NCBI GenBank assembly: GCA_016720835.1
Contig: JADKJW010000004.1
Location: forward strand, 62,001-126,000
DNA: 64,000 nucleotides
Reading direction: 5' to 3'
From: Ignavibacteria bacterium
GTDB lineage: Bacteria > Bacteroidota > Ignavibacteria > SZUA-365
Part shown: in pieces, positions 63,284 through 64,000 of the stretch
How the letters are laid out: the number at the start of each line of letters is the position of its first letter
Numbering within the stretch: position 1 is the first letter of the stretch
Notes under the pieces: model-generated
The model's input: the letters and a program-made list of their open reading frames with translations, nothing else
Database searches by the model: none
What the model was told of the DNA's origin: nothing
Position numbers and translations under genes: made by a program

Positions 63284-64000
63284 ATGAGCAAGCGCGGGTT
63301 GATCATCCTGTTGGTATCTGACGGTTTGGCGGTTACGTTGGCCTGGGTGGCGTATTACTTCCTTCGGGTCCATTCCGGCTTTTTCCAGAGCACGAGCGTT
63401 CCTGATTATCTCCTCCCAATGGCCACGATCGGACTCTACTGGATGCTGATTTTCTGGCTGTTCGGACTCTACCGCCCATGGTATGCTCAATCCCGCCTTG
63501 ATGAGCTGATTGTTCTCGCAAAAGCGATTACCGTGGGTGTGCTCGTCCTCTTTTTCCTCATTTTCGTGGACGATACCATCAGCCGGGAACCTGGAAGTTC
63601 CAGGCTGATGATTTCCATCTACTGGTTGATGCTGTTGCTCTTCACCGGAGGGTCTCGCATCGTCGTGCGCAGTCTCCGTAGACGCATGCTCATCGCCGGG
63701 ATAGGTCACAAGAACACCCTCATCATCGGTCCGCCGGAAAAAGCGGCGGAATTATACGAGACCGTGCATCAATATCCAGGCCTCGGATTCCGCTTCCGCG
63801 GCTTCGTCTCAACTTCGGAACCGCTCTCAACCATTGCGGGCCTTCCCTGTCTAGGCAATCTCGCGACACTCGAAGAGATCATCCGCTCAACCTCGGCGGA
63901 ACAGATCATCATCACCATCGCATCCACCGAGCACGAACAGCTGTTGGACATCATCGGACGCTGCGCTGCGTTCAACGTGGGGATTAAAATCCGTCCGGAC
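63284..64000 (+). CDS. Polyprenyl glycosylphosphotransferase (WbaP-like), N-terminal part, cut by window end
   Basis: 239 codons visible, open at the right edge. Four membrane helices (about 3-30, 42-68, 75-98, 115-138) are followed by a Rossmann-type CoA_binding_3 domain (TLIIGPPEKAAELYETVHQYPGLGF, FRGFVST, LPCLGNLATLEEII). This is the front of the large PglC/WbaP-type transferases that link a sugar phosphate to undecaprenyl phosphate and start exopolysaccharide or O-antigen synthesis; the catalytic domain lies beyond the window. ATG 63284 has AGGGA about 10 bases upstream; in-frame ATGs at 63224 and 63170 are alternatives. Divergent from the cytochrome gene. Confidence 0.85.
   Translation, partial: MSKRGLIILLVSDGLAVTLAWVAYYFLRVHSGFFQSTSVPDYLLPMATIGLYWMLIFWLFGLYRPWYAQSRLDELIVLAKAITVGVLVLFFLIFVDDTISREPGSSRLMISIYWLMLLLFTGGSRIVVRSLRRRMLIAGIGHKNTLIIGPPEKAAELYETVHQYPGLGFRFRGFVSTSEPLSTIAGLPCLGNLATLEEIIRSTSAEQIIITIASTEHEQLLDIIGRCAAFNVGIKIRPD

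Overview
The window looks like a chromosomal segment from a GC-rich member of the Bacteroidota/Chlorobi-Ignavibacteria-Kapabacteria lineage. This is inferred from content, not from a marker gene. At least seven large exported proteins end in a type IX secretion (T9SS) type A C-terminal sorting domain (YPNPF-like start, V.DVLG.V core, L..G.Y end). There are Reg_prop/Y_Y_Y sensor kinases, SBBP and PKD-like repeat proteins, a TonB receptor with a carboxypeptidase-regulatory N-terminal domain, and a few intergenic promoters of the Bacteroidota form TTG-N19/21-TAnnTTTG. Unlike classical Bacteroidota, many genes have a clear Shine-Dalgarno sequence (GGAG/AGGAG). No transposons, phage genes, CRISPR arrays or rRNA were seen; the only tRNA is tRNA-Glu(UUC).

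Layout. 1-2.85 kb: tail of a probable sigma factor, a membrane anti-sigma-like protein, a DUF4097-like exported protein and an unknown exported protein. 3.1-9.9 kb: a tight + strand signalling operon made of a TolC-like outer-membrane protein, a small membrane protein, a PhnD-like periplasmic binding protein, a HisKA_2 histidine kinase, a receiver protein, and a receiver-PAS-PAS-pseudokinase gene split by a frameshift. 10-21.6 kb: a - strand block with a FISUMP repeat protein, a receiver-only regulator, an 1108-residue propeller sensor kinase, a badly frameshifted BNR-type secreted protein, an S41 peptidase and a LytTR regulator. 21.9-32.8 kb: tRNA-Glu, a PIG-L/LmbE deacetylase, a giant SBBP/Ig-repeat T9SS protein split by one extra base, a small exported protein and a subtilisin-like T9SS protease. 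32.9-40.6 kb (- strand): a metalloprotease-like T9SS protein, then a TonB receptor with a SBP-fold-like lipoprotein and a small DUF2946-like exported protein, a likely metal-uptake cassette. 40.7-45.5 kb: FtsX/MacB-type permease, peptidase T, an AhpD-like protein, a candidate 85-nt small RNA with its own promoter and terminator, and a secreted glucose/sorbosone dehydrogenase-like protein. 45.5-53.8 kb (- strand): lipid kinase, O-antigen-ligase-like protein, an M16 peptidase pair and a HEAT-cyclophilin fusion. 54-64 kb: an orphan PAS protein, an orphan propeller sensor without kinase, a CBS protein, a secreted endonuclease/phosphatase-fold protein, a TlpA-like thioredoxin, a frataxin-like protein, a flavin-reductase-like protein, a seven-haem NapC/NirT-type cytochrome resembling ImcH, and the N-terminal part of a polyprenyl glycosylphosphotransferase that runs off the end.

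The genes are mostly about the cell surface: signal sensing, T9SS cargo (proteases, adhesin-like repeat proteins), envelope polysaccharide and metal uptake, plus a quinol-linked multihaem cytochrome. Three genes carry apparent frameshifts; whether these are real decay or assembly errors cannot be decided from sequence alone. The items most worth testing are the TolC/PhnD/kinase operon, the candidate small RNA at 43.8 kb, and the receiver-PAS-pseudokinase protein.
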